Assembly (NCBI GenBank): GCA_019614645.1 | Contig: JABWDB010000047.1 | Coordinates: 124,001 to 188,000, forward strand | Origin: Stratiolaelaps scimitus | Lineage: Eukaryota > Arthropoda > Arachnida > Mesostigmata > Laelapidae | Length of the DNA: 64,000 bases | Direction of reading: 5' to 3' | Shown: positions 11,650 to 23,612 of the stretch, in pieces | Position numbering within the stretch: position 1 is the first letter of the stretch | Layout: each line of letters opens with the position of its first letter | The notes under the pieces: generated by a model | The model's database searches: none | What the model was told of the DNA's origin: nothing | What the model saw: only the letters and a program-made list of their open reading frames with translations | Made by a program: the position numbers and the translations under genes

Positions 11650-13189
11650 GTAAGACGGTATTATATAATAAAATATATTCAATTCGTTTATGGAGGATGG
11701 AGATCAATGTTCAATCAGTTCTCCTCACGCCTGCAATTTCCAACGCCACTTGACACAAGCTGCATAGAGGAGACCTCCACCTACTGGGTCATTAGATTCT
11801 TCATTCGACCGATGATACCATGATTTACTGCTCTGCAGAGTCGGACGCTAGGGCGACTTCATTAGGGGCGGATAATAAGCGCAGCTAGCGGTCATTTGAA
11901 TACTTAAAACTGCCTCTCAGAAGCCTGCACATCTTATGTCAGAGTGTCGTCATTTTTCCGTTGTTTCAAAGACGCGTCCGTCAGCATGCCGCCACGACGA
12001 ATGTCGCCATTGGCACTCTGATGCACCGCTAACATAAAACGCGCGGTGAGAAGAGGACCCATCGATCTGTCGCGGTCGAATTTGACCACCTCACAAACCA
12101 TACCAACCTTAACTTAACGTTTCAACAAGCCAATCGCCACCGAAATAAAGGTGGGCGGATATCGTCGGGTGGCACGAGTCCCGTGGCGACGTGCTGTTTG
12201 ATCTTCTCGACGAGGCGACGTGGAGGAAGCCAAAGGAAGCCATCGAAAGATGAGCGATATCGAATGAGATCAGAAAACGAATGATATTTCGTGATGGGAA
12301 TACTTAGGTTTAAAGCTTCGGACGAAGCTTATCATTGACAGAAAAGATGGCCGCCACCTCGCCACCTCGTACGATGCGATAGATATATTTTATATCCGCT
12401 AAACTGCAAACGGTTCACATGCGGACTCTTCCCCACTCCAGATGCAGTTACAAATGATGGGTTCGTTTGTTCGTTCGACTCGAAATTTAAATCCATTCAA
12501 TTCGTTTACCCCGTTCAATATGCCCCGTTTATGTGGTTAGCACGCGACGAACCGCAGCTAACTGCGGGATAAAGGAGACAACTTATTACTACTTGCAGGT
12601 AAGTTTAGGGTAGTCATCAGGGAGGTCTTGTATCAAAGGAATGAGAGCTGATCTGGTTTGACACTAACACTCGCATTGTTTGAATCACAACCATTGCCAG
12701 TGAGCCGCTGAAAAAAAACAATAGAGGTGCTAGGTTTTCAACCGAATCGGTGCATTCAATTTTTTTCAATCTTATTTTCTCAATCGCGGCCAAAAGCAAC
12801 GCACGTGCATGCAACAATCCACCTTAAAGAACATCCTAGCTGTTTAACGTACCCATCCTATGACCTCCCCCCACATGGACCCCGTTCACCCAACCAAATT
12901 TATCGATGTAACAACTAAATGCACTTTATATAACCTTATACCTATGCATACAACTTTGCCGAATATTTAAACCTTGATTTTGAGAGTACTATTGTACTTC
13001 TATAGACCTAGCAACGGCAATGCCGTCCAAAACAGAAGCCACGCAATTTTCCTCAAAGACACTCTCTCCTCTGCGCGGAGTGTACAAGAACCGCCTCCTG
13101 CAACCTCGGCCCTCTCCCATCAGGATCACCCAGGAGCATTCAATGTGGAGCGGCGGGGTATTTATTGTCTTCAATACTGACGTGTCCCT
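11650..13189. other. Spacer without a recognisable gene
   Basis: No convincing exon or repeat was recognised. Confidence 0.45.
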
Positions 13190-13220
13190 TACCCATTGAA
13201 GCGTTGTTTGGGTGGAACTG

Positions 13221-13257
13221 GGCGGGACTGGGCGGGACCTTTCTTTAGTAGGCGGGA
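13221..13257 (+). promoter_or_regulatory. Three GGCGGGA boxes
   Basis: GGCGGGA occurs at 13221, 13231 and 13251, so spaced by 10 and 20 bp (whole DNA turns). Read in reverse the last copy is TTCCCGCC, like an E2F site; the others resemble Sp1/KLF GC boxes. They lie about 440 bp upstream of the first candidate exon of the KCTD-like gene and may be part of its promoter. Confidence 0.4.
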
Positions 13258-13693
13258 ACACTATGGGAAACTTCGAGGGAGTCGCGATTTAGTTTGGCAC
13301 AGAAGTTCGCCTGCCCTCTGAGGCAACGGATTGCCGAACAGTGGTCGACTTCACAAGTCTTGACCACACCCTGACGCAATGTGCGGTTTTATCCGTGCGC
13401 TCTAGTTCGTTGCGATATTTTCACTCAATTATTGTTCTGCCTCAAGAAAGGACGCAGCTTCGCCACCGAAAATAGTTTTAGTGGTTTTGTTGTGAATGAC
13501 GTTACGTCATCTTGTTACCAGTGTGATGAGTCATGACCTCAAGCGTCAAGTGGAATTATTGTCCGATATGATACTTGTATTTGAAGGATTAGCGACGGCT
13601 CCTGACACCGTTATCGGATCGTACACGGTGCATCCTTGAAGGCATACCCAAAACGCGGCGTGAATCATTCATCCATTAGCGGGAATAGCAAAA

Positions 13694-14577
13694 ATGTCCC
13701 GCTCGTCCAGTGGGGACCGTTCGCCGAACAGGTCACCCACTTCGCCTAATCGACAACTCTCTTGTGTCATCTCTAGCAGGTTGGTAAATACGCCAACGAC
13801 AGTTGTATTCTCGCACATGCATTTACACAAGGCGTGTGCAAAGCAGTATTTTCAATGTAGAGGGCTGACTCTCGAACCGCGCGATCGGTCCAGCCATATT
13901 GATGGCCTTACGGAAAAGGCGCAGTAAATAATCGAAATCGACTTTTCATCTTATGTCTGAGTTTGAAAAATGAAGCAACTCAACATTGTGAAATGAAAAA
14001 AAAAAGTAAATATTTCATTGTCCCGCAGTCAAGGATACCCTTATAATTCCTCAGTTCGCTCACAATACTCAACTCTTCGCTGCGATGTAGGTCGCGGATT
14101 GACGACGTCTCGCAGTGAGTCGTCGGTGGAGCAAGGAGAATCGTCTTACAGCATCCCTTGTTGTCTCCTGGCTATGATTTTAATAGACCAAAACTCCCCA
14201 ACGAGTTGATCGTTTCGCCTCAACTTCCATCTTAGGTTTGGAACGTCTTTCGGTATAACTGTACAAGCTATCAATTCAACGTATGACAAATCGATTTAGC
14301 TTTGCCCACCGAAATGAATCAAGAAGATTGTTGTGAAGCACTTGTTGTACACTGTGTATCGAGTTTGATTTTGAAATTGATGAATTTCACCATAAAATGT
14401 TACCTCTTAATCATGTTCGCTAAAGTGTGTTGAGGTCTATGTCTAACAGTTCCCATTTCGTAATAGCGGAGGACGAGAAGTCAAGGACAGCGTACGGCTG
14501 AGTGATTTTCTGCCACGCCGAGGCCTACGACGAAGCTCCAGCTTGCTTAGCCAGCACAACGTAGAAAACACGCCCAG
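13694..14577 (+). CDS. Candidate 5' coding exons of the KCTD1/15-like gene
   Basis: Three exons join in phase. 13694-13779 has ATG MSRSSSGDRSPNRSPTSPN and donor AG|GTTGGT. 14029-14086 has acceptor CCCGCAG and donor GAT|GTAGGT. 14450-14577 has acceptor CTAACAG and donor CAG|GTAAGT. The last ends in phase 2 and can enter the core exon at 15729 after CGAAG. Vertebrate KCTD1/KCTD15 also begin MSR followed by a Ser/Pro-rich stretch with RSP, which supports the start. The segment is Ser/Arg-rich and predicted disordered. The first donor is weak and the entry acceptor at 15728 is unusual, so individual junctions may be wrong; the core protein can also start at the ATG at 15736. Confidence 0.45.
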
Positions 14578-15735
14578 GTAAGTATTTTTTTCGTATACAG
14601 CATTTTATACCCATTTTTTGTAGGGGGGTCTTCGGGAGTGCTTGATGCACATGCGTCACTCAGCCGCAGTGGCTAGTGTGGGACTCACAAACCCACTTTA
14701 ATACCCAAACATTTTATACCCTGTCAATAATATATATCGGCACTCGTTTACTGTGAACAACCTCAGTTCAGCTGATCGTGTTTTCGTGTTAATCAAATCG
14801 AAGCTTGTTCAATTTAATCAAGGCGTATGACATTGTGTGCTTGTCCCCACCGTCATTTATTTGTATTGTATAATTAAAGAACTATACGAAATAATTTATT
14901 TAAACATACAATAATTAGGAATTATTTGGGGGGCGATTAGTTGGGGACCAGGGCCGAGGCCGACGTTGTCTCGAGGAGGGCGATGGAATTGCCTATCTGC
15001 ACAGTGAAAGACAGGCGTTGCAGAAGGAAAGATCATGCGCGCTTGTCCCCGGTGGCGCTGATCAGCCTATGGTAGACCCCTTCGAGGAAGTTTGCAGTGA
15101 GGGGGTCGTGCCCTCCTAAGGTTTCAAAAGTAAGCGGGGAAGGACTTGGCTTGCCTGGAGTGCGGTGTACTTCCGTAGCTTAGCCAGCTACGGAAGTAAG
15201 GGTGTTTTTCTTTGTTTTGGTTTGAATGGTATCGTGTTGTTTGCCGGCCTGTCTTTTCCCCAACAATATGGGCAATACCAGCGATGTTTCTTGCGCTATG
15301 GCATCCTATACCAGGCTACCTAAACGCCAATCCGAAGGACTGAGGTGTTGATGATCTCATATCTTATTGTCTGTAATTGTACTTCAAAAAAGCCACAGTA
15401 AAGTGTGTCCCGCCGAGGAGACCACACGCACCCGCTTCTGTTGTCTGTCACACCATGTACTAGACAGCAGCACCTCTCACAGGACTTGTCACGCAGCTTG
15501 TCTCAGCCACACGACTCACCAGCCGAGATAATCACGTCCGGCCTTCCCTATACGACTAGGCACTCCCATGTTTACCACTCGAGATACACAGGAAACCAAC
15601 ATACCCCCCAATCAATGCAGTTGCACTGCAGGCCGATGGTTTCATCTCAAATATACGCATTTCAAATGACATTGAGTTAGAAGGGCGATTTTCTTATCTT
15701 GATCTCTTCCATGCTGCGCCGGTCGAAGATCTTGG

Positions 15736-16061
15736 ATGGAGCAGAAGTTTTTAGCGATGGCTGCGGTCGCAGCTTCGCAGGGCGTAACGAGCGGTGGCTC
15801 ATCGCTCGGGTGTCTCGGAACAGGTGAAAGCACGACCCCGCTGTCGCGCCACTTGGCTACACATGGCACTGGAGGCATAACCGTCGCGGCGGGTGCAGAG
15901 CCCCCGAAGATCTCGGGCATTCCATGTGCTGCTGCCCCGTCAAGGTACACTGCGCCGGTGCATATCGACGTCGGCGGTGTCACCTACACCTCATCATTAG
16001 AAACACTTACAAGGTAAGCCCATTACAGCAGGATACATAATTGTTTAACTAACTGTACGAA

Positions 16062-16104
<43 letters not shown>

Positions 16105-18860
16105 GTGTTCGTAAGGTTACGCAACTCCCTGGGCGACTAACAACAGTGTGACATTTCAAAAATAGCCTTCTGGGACATTTTTTTTTATTTTTCACAGAGA
16201 CAGATTTTCTTAGATAGCGTGCTTTGAAACAAGAACATTAAGTAAAAAAATCGAGAAGATACGATTTTAGAAGAGGGCCAACGTTTACTGAAAATCACAC
16301 CAACACTTCAAGGCTTTCACTAAAATTTGATTCTCTCCGGGGTAACTTCTTGCATCTTTTCTCGTCACTGTTCCTTTATAAATTGTCCTACCTCCACCCT
16401 GTTGGCGTTCTCTAAGGATTAATATACAAAGACAGCGTGTGCATTTCGATTGCATATAATTTTGTGTCAGCACAAAAAATCCTTGCCTCGAACTATCGCT
16501 CAAAGGGGGTTTACTCAGATGCCGCCGTTCCCTTCATCCGTACAGTATTCCGTATCGATAATGTCGTGTATTCTCCGTTTCCATGAAAGCGTGAGGGTTC
16601 TGTCTCATTTTGTTCTTAAACCTATTTTACAATATCTTATAACAACCAGCACCTAAAAATGTGTTAGAATCCCACTGTCAAAATACCTGCTCGGTTGCAG
16701 TACTAGCCCTGTGCGGATCAATGTGCTTGACGAAAATTGGTACATAAAAAATGATTATTATACCCCATAAATTGCGAATTGCACTGTCTATTGCCCCCGA
16801 AAGGTAGACGAGCAATATTTCCGAACGAATAAAATCTGTATAATATTTATTTATACACTCAATGACAGGCATCCTGATTCTCGACTTGGTCGTCTATTCA
16901 ACGGTTCAATCCCAATCGTCCTCGATACCCTGAAACAACACTACTTCATTGATCGGGACGGAAATCTGTTTCGTCATATTCTGAACTATCTGCGCTGCGG
17001 ACGTCTGGTCCTTCCGAAGAACTTCCATGAATTGGATCTGCTGCGTGAAGAGGCTAAATATTACGACATCCCATCGTTAAGTCGTGATATCGAAGAGCTG
17101 TGGTCTGCCACCCGATCCGGCACCGCTCCGTTCATCGCAGATGGCAAAACCTGGGAGGCCAAGCGTCAATGCACCCGAAACGAGAATAGCCATGCCAATC
17201 ATCAGTGTATCTTGCTAAGCACGTCGCCTGATTTGGGTAAGCTAGTTGCGGTCAGGTCCGTGCCGCCTTTTTTGGAATCGACTCATGCAGTAGGCATAGT
17301 GAGGTTCTTTGCAAATGCTGCCTAAGTTGAATTAAGATGCTGGTGAAATGTATATCTAACGGTTGCCGTTTTAGTCGCCCACTGGACATAGTCAAGTTGC
17401 TCCTAGAAAGTGGTTCGAGTCCAACCAACAAAGAGGCTTAAACTGTTGTTTTTGCAAACTACTTATTGCCCTTTACTAAAGTTTCCCAGAAAGAACTATC
17501 TGGATACAGATATTGATTTCACTGATAGCACTTTAATGGATCAACTGGTTCCTTTCGATAGTTCATAGTGGTCCGTGTTTCGAATCGTGAAGCCTCCCTT
17601 ATAGCCTCCCTGTCCAGTGATTGATTTGAAATAGCAGGTTTCACTACGTTGCTCGTGATCAAGCAGTCCTCCATTGCTCACAGGCAGTATAGCATACAGC
17701 GTTTTTTCTGCTACCTACCCAGAAATTATCCAGGCTAACTCTCGGGCAACAGTTGACGTACACGGTACTGCTTAGGCCACCTGTTCAACATCAATTTGCA
17801 GGTCGTGTCTGTAACTCAATAATACGTCATAATACAGTGCTAATAAATGTTGGTTTATTGAAAGAACAGCAATTACAGCAACGCTTAGGTTCTCACAATA
17901 AAATAATAATAAACGAGTGTCACAAATGTTTAAGACATCAGAACACAATTATTTGTGCATAGACCCGACTAGGCAGAGATGTCTCAGGTATTTATATTTT
18001 ATTCATATGTTTTAATGATGAAGTGCCTAGTCGACACGAATTGATGGCAAGCGGCAGGTTAGACTTCATGGCTGCTCGCTTCTGAGAAAATCGAAGAGGC
18101 TACAAGCATTGTATTGCGACGATTTGGGTAGCTGGCGATAGCGATGAGCGGGAAGACGATCTCTGATGGAATTAGGCCTCTAATAATAATACTACCTCAA
18201 ATATATATGAGCTGTGCAATACCGCCGCTAAGGCAAGACAGCTCTCTCTCTCTCTCTCTCTCTCTCTGTACAAATAGAATAGGCCTCTTTTGAAATATGG
18301 TCCAACTCTGTAAAAAATTAAGGACTCTGGCCAACGGACGATATTTGTCCCTTCTGGGCTCACTGGCACGCCTTATTGTTATTGCATACCTGTGCTCATC
18401 CGTTTGAGGGCTCTGCTGCCGATAGGTTGATAATGACCCCTGACGCATTAAGGTTTTGTTTACCAAAGATGAAGCCCCACCATGTTTGGTCACAAGATAA
18501 CAGACGAATAACTCGCGTCTCGTGTGCGTTTCTAACCTCATACACGGTCTTGCAGGAGAGCGAGTACTGATCTCTGGCGAGCGCCATCTTGTCGAGGAAT
18601 CATTTCCCGAGGTCGCCGATGGCCTGCAGGTTTCTAGCTGTCCATCGCCGAGTCCGCCTTGGCTATCTCCGGATTCTCGACACCTTCATCGTTTCCCGCT
18701 TAACGGCTTCTCCAAGCTACAGTTGCTTCCAGCCGTTCAACGGCTATTGGATGCTGGCTTCGCCCTCTCGACCTCAACCTGTACTTCAACCTGCAATGCC
18801 ACTGAAGGAGGGACGGGATGCGAGTACTTATTTGTAAGAAGACCTCCACAATTGCACTGA
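15736..18860 (+). CDS. twz: KCTD1/KCTD15-type BTB protein (tiwaz-like)
   Basis: Core exons are 15736-16013, 16869-17236 and 18556-18860 (stop TGA), with donors AG|GTAAGC and G|GTAAGC and acceptors ATGACAG and CTTGCAG; all phases agree. Starting at ATG 15736 gives 316 residues (human KCTD1 257, KCTD15 283); adding the candidate 5' exons gives 409. The BTB/T1 domain starts at APVHIDVGGVTYTSSLETL and contains the family-typical LKQHYFIDRDGNLFRHILN. The C-terminal part keeps TSPDLGERVLISGERHLVEE and RFPLNGF, as in KCTD1/15. Known family members form BTB pentamers and act as nuclear repressors of AP-2 (TFAP2) or as adaptors; they have no channel function. The C terminus lacks the IKQEPLD tail of the vertebrate proteins. 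Gene symbol is by family, not by direct comparison. Confidence 0.93.
16056..16113. repeat. Foldback with (TA)n centre in KCTD intron
   Basis: Arms TACGAACACT (16056-16065) and AGTGTTCGTA (16104-16113) are perfect reverse complements and enclose an almost pure (TA)n run, so nearly all 58 bp can pair. It lies in the intron between the first two core exons of the KCTD-like gene. Confidence 0.9.
18240..18268. repeat. (CT)n microsatellite
   Basis: About 28 bp of CT dinucleotides, within the last intron of the KCTD-like gene. Confidence 0.95.
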
Positions 18861-19110
18861 GCGTCTAAGGCCGGAGCCATTTACAGTGGCCAACATGTTG
18901 TCCCTCGAACACCACGCACTTCAACTGTTTGAAGAACACAGGAAATTCGGAATTGTATCGGACAGTCCGTATTTCTCTGTAATCCGATGTACATGTGTGT
19001 TAAATGATTCGTTCAGTGCAATACAGCCAAAATCGTACGGATTCACCAGCAATAGTGGGTGGCTATTACGGAGGTGATAACTGTGCCCAGCGCTAGTCAT
19101 ATTACGCTAG
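18861..19110. other. 3' flank of the KCTD-like gene
   Basis: No AATAAA was seen close to the stop, so the transcript end is not placed. Confidence 0.4.
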
Positions 19111-19780
19111 TTATCGATGAAAGACACACCCAAATTGAGGGTGTGTATGTACTGGCAATATTATATATAGATATCTGAATAATTCCATAGACGTCACCGG
19201 TACCCATATACGGTACAATAGATACAGGACCTCCCCGTCCAACGGAGACAAGATAAATATGAATTCATGTGAGGGTACGTATTGAACTTGCCGTGTGACA
19301 AATGGAACGTTGATATCGGGGGGAAATTTTGTGATATTTTGACGAATTGACTCGAGGTTGAAGCTGCATAAAGTGCGATCAGGCTTCATAGCCTGTGCAA
19401 ATCGATTTCTCTCTAATATCGGAGATTTTCCCGCCACACGCCGTCCGTCTTGCTCAAGAATCTCGTCGCGAGTATCCCATAGCGTTTGCTTGATAGCGGC
19501 ATGTATTGTGTGAAAGGATAGCGAATATGTCGATCGGCGCAAGAGTCTCGCCTCTGGTATCTGCTCGAGTAGTTTTTTTAAACGAAAGTTCCTCGCCGAA
19601 GGATATTAATAGGTTTCACAAGGAAAAGGCCATGTGCCCTATATCGATCCCGGCATGCTCTCGTGGTGTATGGGAAAATCAAGAACTGCCTTTGTTGGAA
19701 ACACATGCCAGCAACCTTCAGAAATCAAAACGCGGCTAGACCCTTGTAGAAACCAATCTAGCCTATCTGCATGTCAGAAG
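19111..19780 (-). pseudogene. Unidentified broken reading frame on the minus strand
   Basis: Minus-strand reading from about 19780 to 19111 stays in one frame with coding-like sequence, broken only by TAG and TAA about 60-90 bases apart near 19600-19660. The lower part is open for about 165 codons. Recognisable stretches are CWHVFPTKAVLDFP, then RNFRLKKLLEQIPEARLLRR, QTLWDTRDEILEQDGRR and FPPDINVPFVTRQVQY. The residue mix is that of a globular protein. Traces of coding-like sequence in other frames continue to about 19900. I recognise no family; a decayed mobile-element or captured gene is possible. If the two stops are spliced out it might still be a live exon. Confidence 0.45.
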
Positions 19781-19899
19781 TAGAGAATTTCAATAGACAG
19801 CCTTTACCCAGGCGTCGATATTAAAACAACCGAAGGGTTCGATATTTCAAACACATATCATTTTATCGCTGTGGTGGCCTGCCACTTGGAACCTGCATG

Positions 19900-21249
19900 A
19901 CCGAAAGGTATCAAGAAGCATTATCCTAAAGGTGAATTGTTTAGCGAATCAATGTACAAAAATATCAACGTACATCATATAATGTTATTTTCTCAATGAC
20001 ACTATATCTGGCTAATGCTGATCAAATGAGCTATAGCTGGTTACCCGTGTTATCTACATGTCCGGCTCGTTACTCACATCGGGATTGGTATCAAATAATG
20101 TGTCACCACCTACGGCAATAGATCGATTAGTGTGGATCGGACTATAGACGATGGATCTAAGCAACGTTTGTTGCAGTAAGCGACATCCGTAAATGCGAGC
20201 CCTCAAGGGCCTGAGAACGGAGAAGAGCTCGATTAAATTAAAAAGAATAGCCAATGAGAAGATCTACGCATGAATATGATCGCATAACAAAACAAACGGA
20301 AACGATAGAGAAGATGTGTGAAATGGATACTATTATTATTATTATTATTCGTCTGCGCTGGCTGTGAGATAGCGGACAGAATACCAGGTGAAGTTCTATG
20401 GGCTGTATGTAAAATCCTGTATAAGTGGAAACCCATATGTAAATATGTGTGTTTCGGTTAACAAGTACTAGTAGGGCGCATTAATGTGCCCTCCCGTTTA
20501 TTCAATCCGATCGGCATGTGCACATCGGCTGTGCGAAACGAGTTGGATGGTGCCATATTGTACTTGAAAATCTACCTTCGAATAAATCATAGAACTTAGT
20601 ACTAACATCAGCTGTCTTTTGTTACTGGATCGTTTATTCAAAATGCATGTTAGAAACCCGTGTCGACATTTGTCGTTGTCTCGTAGATCATCTGGGAAGC
20701 TGAATACGGAAAAAATAAAGAGAGAGAGAGTTTGACAAAATAAACTATATATGTATATACCTGTCCATTTGATCAACACGGGTATCATAAGTCCCTGTAG
20801 GTGCTGTTTCACCATTGGGGGTGCCACACATCCGAAGCACACATTATTGTGATATTGGAATTGTCTTAATCGATATTTTAGCCTTCGCAAGTGTTCAGTA
20901 GCTACATCTATTTTTTTGACGAGTGCCAGTTGTCCCGTGTACCGTTTTTTGCGGTTATTGCACTCAATGTTTTAAGTTGCTACATGTATTTGGAAAGAAC
21001 AATGTGTGTTTCGATTAGCTGCGAGTCGCAATTTCTGCCTCTGTGTCATTTGGCACCGATTGATATATAGTGGCTATTGTCAACATTGCGATCGGTTATT
21101 TGTAATTGACGTCTAACTAACTAACTGCCTACCGCTCAATGGACAGTTGCCGCTAATTGGTCCGTCAGCTGTATAGCAACTTCGATCGCAAAACGCTCCA
21201 CGATTCTCCAGATCAATTCGTCTCTAATCCGTGTTACATCGTGGTCTTT
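19900..21249. other. Spacer without a recognisable gene
   Basis: AT-rich. It has an (ATT)n tract at about 20329-20349 and a short (AG)n run near 20720. The 130-codon minus-strand open frame at 20498-20890 lacks a normal start and coding character. Confidence 0.5.
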
Positions 21250-22103
21250 ATGTCCGACATGCGGCTTCAAAGCCTGTCGATGATCGTGGTCACAATTGTG
21301 CTATGTGGAGATGTTGCCCACGGTGTTATTGACGTCGCATCGTGGTTGGCCTTATCGAATGCAACAATGGAGATCTTTGACGCTGTCGAATCATCAACGT
21401 TGTTAACAATGACCGTTACCAGATCGTACAATGAGAATCAGGGTAAAGGAAGTTACGAGGAGTTTGCGAGAAACTACACAAGCAAATGCGGAGAGCCAAT
21501 GGTACAGTTCATCAAGTAAGTTGGCGGTGAAATATCCGTTCAGGAATCGTTCTATAATCAATCATAGGAGATATTTCGGTTTTAATCGATTGAGTATTAT
21601 ATTAGTCGAAGCGTCCCCAGAGTTCATTGTCGAGTTTCTTTCTTCTATTTAAATTTACTGAGAATGAGTGGCTCACCCTTATTTTTTGCAATTTTTACCA
21701 ACGCCCCGAATAGAGTTTGCTCCTCCTGAGCTCTAGGTTAACGCATCAAGGGAGAGCTCGCACGTGAATATAAACACAACTTTTCATTAATCTACAATAC
21801 ATAATACATTGTATAAAATACGATACTTTCGTGAATCCCCTGTCCAGCTCGGGTAACGCGTCCGACCATTCGAAGGGTACCGCCATTGGCGATGACTGCA
21901 GCGTAACATGGGCGTTCATTTGGAGTGCTGCGCAAGACGATTCCCTTGTAACGAGCCCGGGGATTGACATGAGCCTCTTTATCGACTGCGGTGTATGGTT
22001 GTCTGATGGACGAACGCGATGGACAACCTTCGCTGTCGGGATGTGGGCCCTCTACGAAAATAAGGAACTTATTAATTGGTACCTTGGCTGGCCTTCGTGC
22101 TAA
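21250..22103 (+). CDS. Small secreted glycoprotein, two exons, unidentified
   Basis: Exon 1 is 21250-21515 (donor A|GTAAGT) and exon 2 is 21848-22103 (acceptor CCCCTGTCCAG), joining in phase 2 to give 173 residues ending WYLGWPSC. The N terminus (ATG 21250 or 21259, MRLQSLSMIVVTIVLCGDVA) is a signal peptide. The mature part has four Cys, which could form two disulfides, and three N-glycosylation sequons (NAT, NYT, NAS). It is rich in Trp. There is no membrane segment beyond the signal and no GPI-like tail. AATAAA follows at 22191, about 90 bases past the stop. I recognise no family. The pattern of an early Trp, a following RSY and spaced Cys is vaguely like tick lipocalins, but not enough to assign it. 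Confidence 0.6.
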
Positions 22104-22190
22104 GCGATCCGGTCACTGTCAGCCTCGATCTTCTACTGTACGGACATGGAAAATCTGCTACAGACTGTTCTGTTATAAACAAAAAGGCAT

Positions 22191-22196
22191 AATAAA
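22191..22196 (+). terminator. Poly(A) signal of the secreted-protein gene
   Basis: Canonical AATAAA located 88 bases after the stop codon at 22103. Confidence 0.6.
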
Positions 22197-22844
22197 TATC
22201 AAGGAAATGTAATGCTAAAATGAGGACTCTGCAACGAATCTCGCAGCAAGTTGAGGTCGTGACCAGTTGAGCATTGAAATGAATCGAGTGTTGTTATTGC
22301 GATATAATCTTGGTTATTGCTCCTCTTCGATGTACGTCCTGCGTTGTCGAAATGTGAAATTTAATTTTTTGAGAAGAGTAGATTAAATAAAATAGATGTT
22401 GTTGAATGCATGCGAACCAAACGACGGAAAAATGCGCCATACTGTATTCGTACGCATATGGACCCCATCGAGGGCAAATGTAAGACGAGCAAAACGAACA
22501 ATTAGCAGAGCGGGAATAAAATGAGATGAAATTATATGATTGATGAGTTAAATGCACGCCTTCAGTACAGGCGGTCCAGGTTAAGTCAGCGTAAGCAGCA
22601 TGTACCAACAATCTTAGATGAAAGCATATATAAAAATTCCGCTCCATTAACATATCTACATACGGACATTTATAATGATTAGCATATCAATCTCCGAAAT
22701 AACGTTTGATTTGATTTGAGAGGATGGAGAATACACGCCCATTTTGAAATTTCCGGATTCACAAACATGGCATAAATCTACTCACACCTATTTTCTTGTT
22801 TTGATTTTTGTATTTTATTGTTAATTGTTTTGAATATGAGCAAG

Positions 22845-22965
22845 GTTTCCGATTATAATCTCCACGGGGAGACTATAATCTATAAGATTATAATCTCTAA
22901 GTTTCAGATTAAAATCTCTACGGAAAGGCCATAATCTAAAAGGTTATACTATCTAGATTTACAAC
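22845..22965. repeat. Degenerate tandem array built on a palindrome
   Basis: The word ATTATAATCT and its variants recur about every 20-35 bases (GATTATAATCTCCACG, GACTATAATCTATAAG, GATTATAATCTCTAAG, GATTAAAATCTCTACG, CATAATCTAAAAG). AGATTATAATCT is itself a perfect palindrome, so each unit can pair with its neighbours. Confidence 0.7.
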
Positions 22966-23164
22966 AATAGTATCCACGACAAAACTTCGCGGGCAAATTC
23001 GATATTTCACTTGGATAGGGAAAAGGTATCTAAACTTGAATGGTCGTTGATGACACCTCAGAGATGGTCCCGAGCAGGATTTTACTACTCACACAATAGC
23101 ATTTTTTCGTTCCGAGTATCTTGGAGTTCACTTTTACACATGATATAGAGGAAAAGGAACTTAT

Positions 23165-23612
23165 GCAGCGCTTCGGCTGAACCAGGTGACGGAGTCGAAC
23201 ATTAAAACGGCAGGCTGGTGTCGGTCTTTCTTTGCTGTTACGGTGAATGCTCATAAAAACTATGCTTCATAAATAGATCATGTAACAGGCTGTGCATCGC
23301 AGTTCTAAGGTAGTATATAATATTATGTACATGTGCGAGTTTAATCAAGGGATAGCCTTGATAAAATGCAGAAACCAACCAGAGTCAAATTATTTACGTA
23401 CTGCTTTGTATGTATCAGACATTGCTCTTGTTCAAGCCCACCTGCTAAACTCAAGTAGCTCAACGGCACAGCGCCCTGACAAAAACCTTATCTGTGTGGC
23501 CTAGTTTGTGCATGGACATTCTCCGTAACAGCAAAGAGAGCTCAACGACACCAGCCTCTGCCTTTTTGATGTTCGACTCCGTCACCAGGTTCATCCGAAG
23601 CTTTCCCTCAAG
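23165..23612. repeat. Long inverted repeat, arms about 90 bp
   Basis: The left arm (about 23165-23253) contains GGTGACGGAGTCGAACAT, GGCTGGTGTCG and CTTTGCTGTTACGG. The right arm (about 23512-23612) contains the same words as reverse complement, in the same order, with a few substitutions and small gaps. About 260 bp separate the arms. The right copy read on the minus strand is open (RMNLVTESNIKKAEAGV), so the unit may derive from a coding sequence or mobile element. Confidence 0.8.

Noticed and set aside
11308..11823. 171-codon open frame on the plus strand
   Set aside because: Starts in GC-rich leader DNA without an ATG context and reads through a strong splice donor; only the internal ATG at 11596 to the donor was kept.
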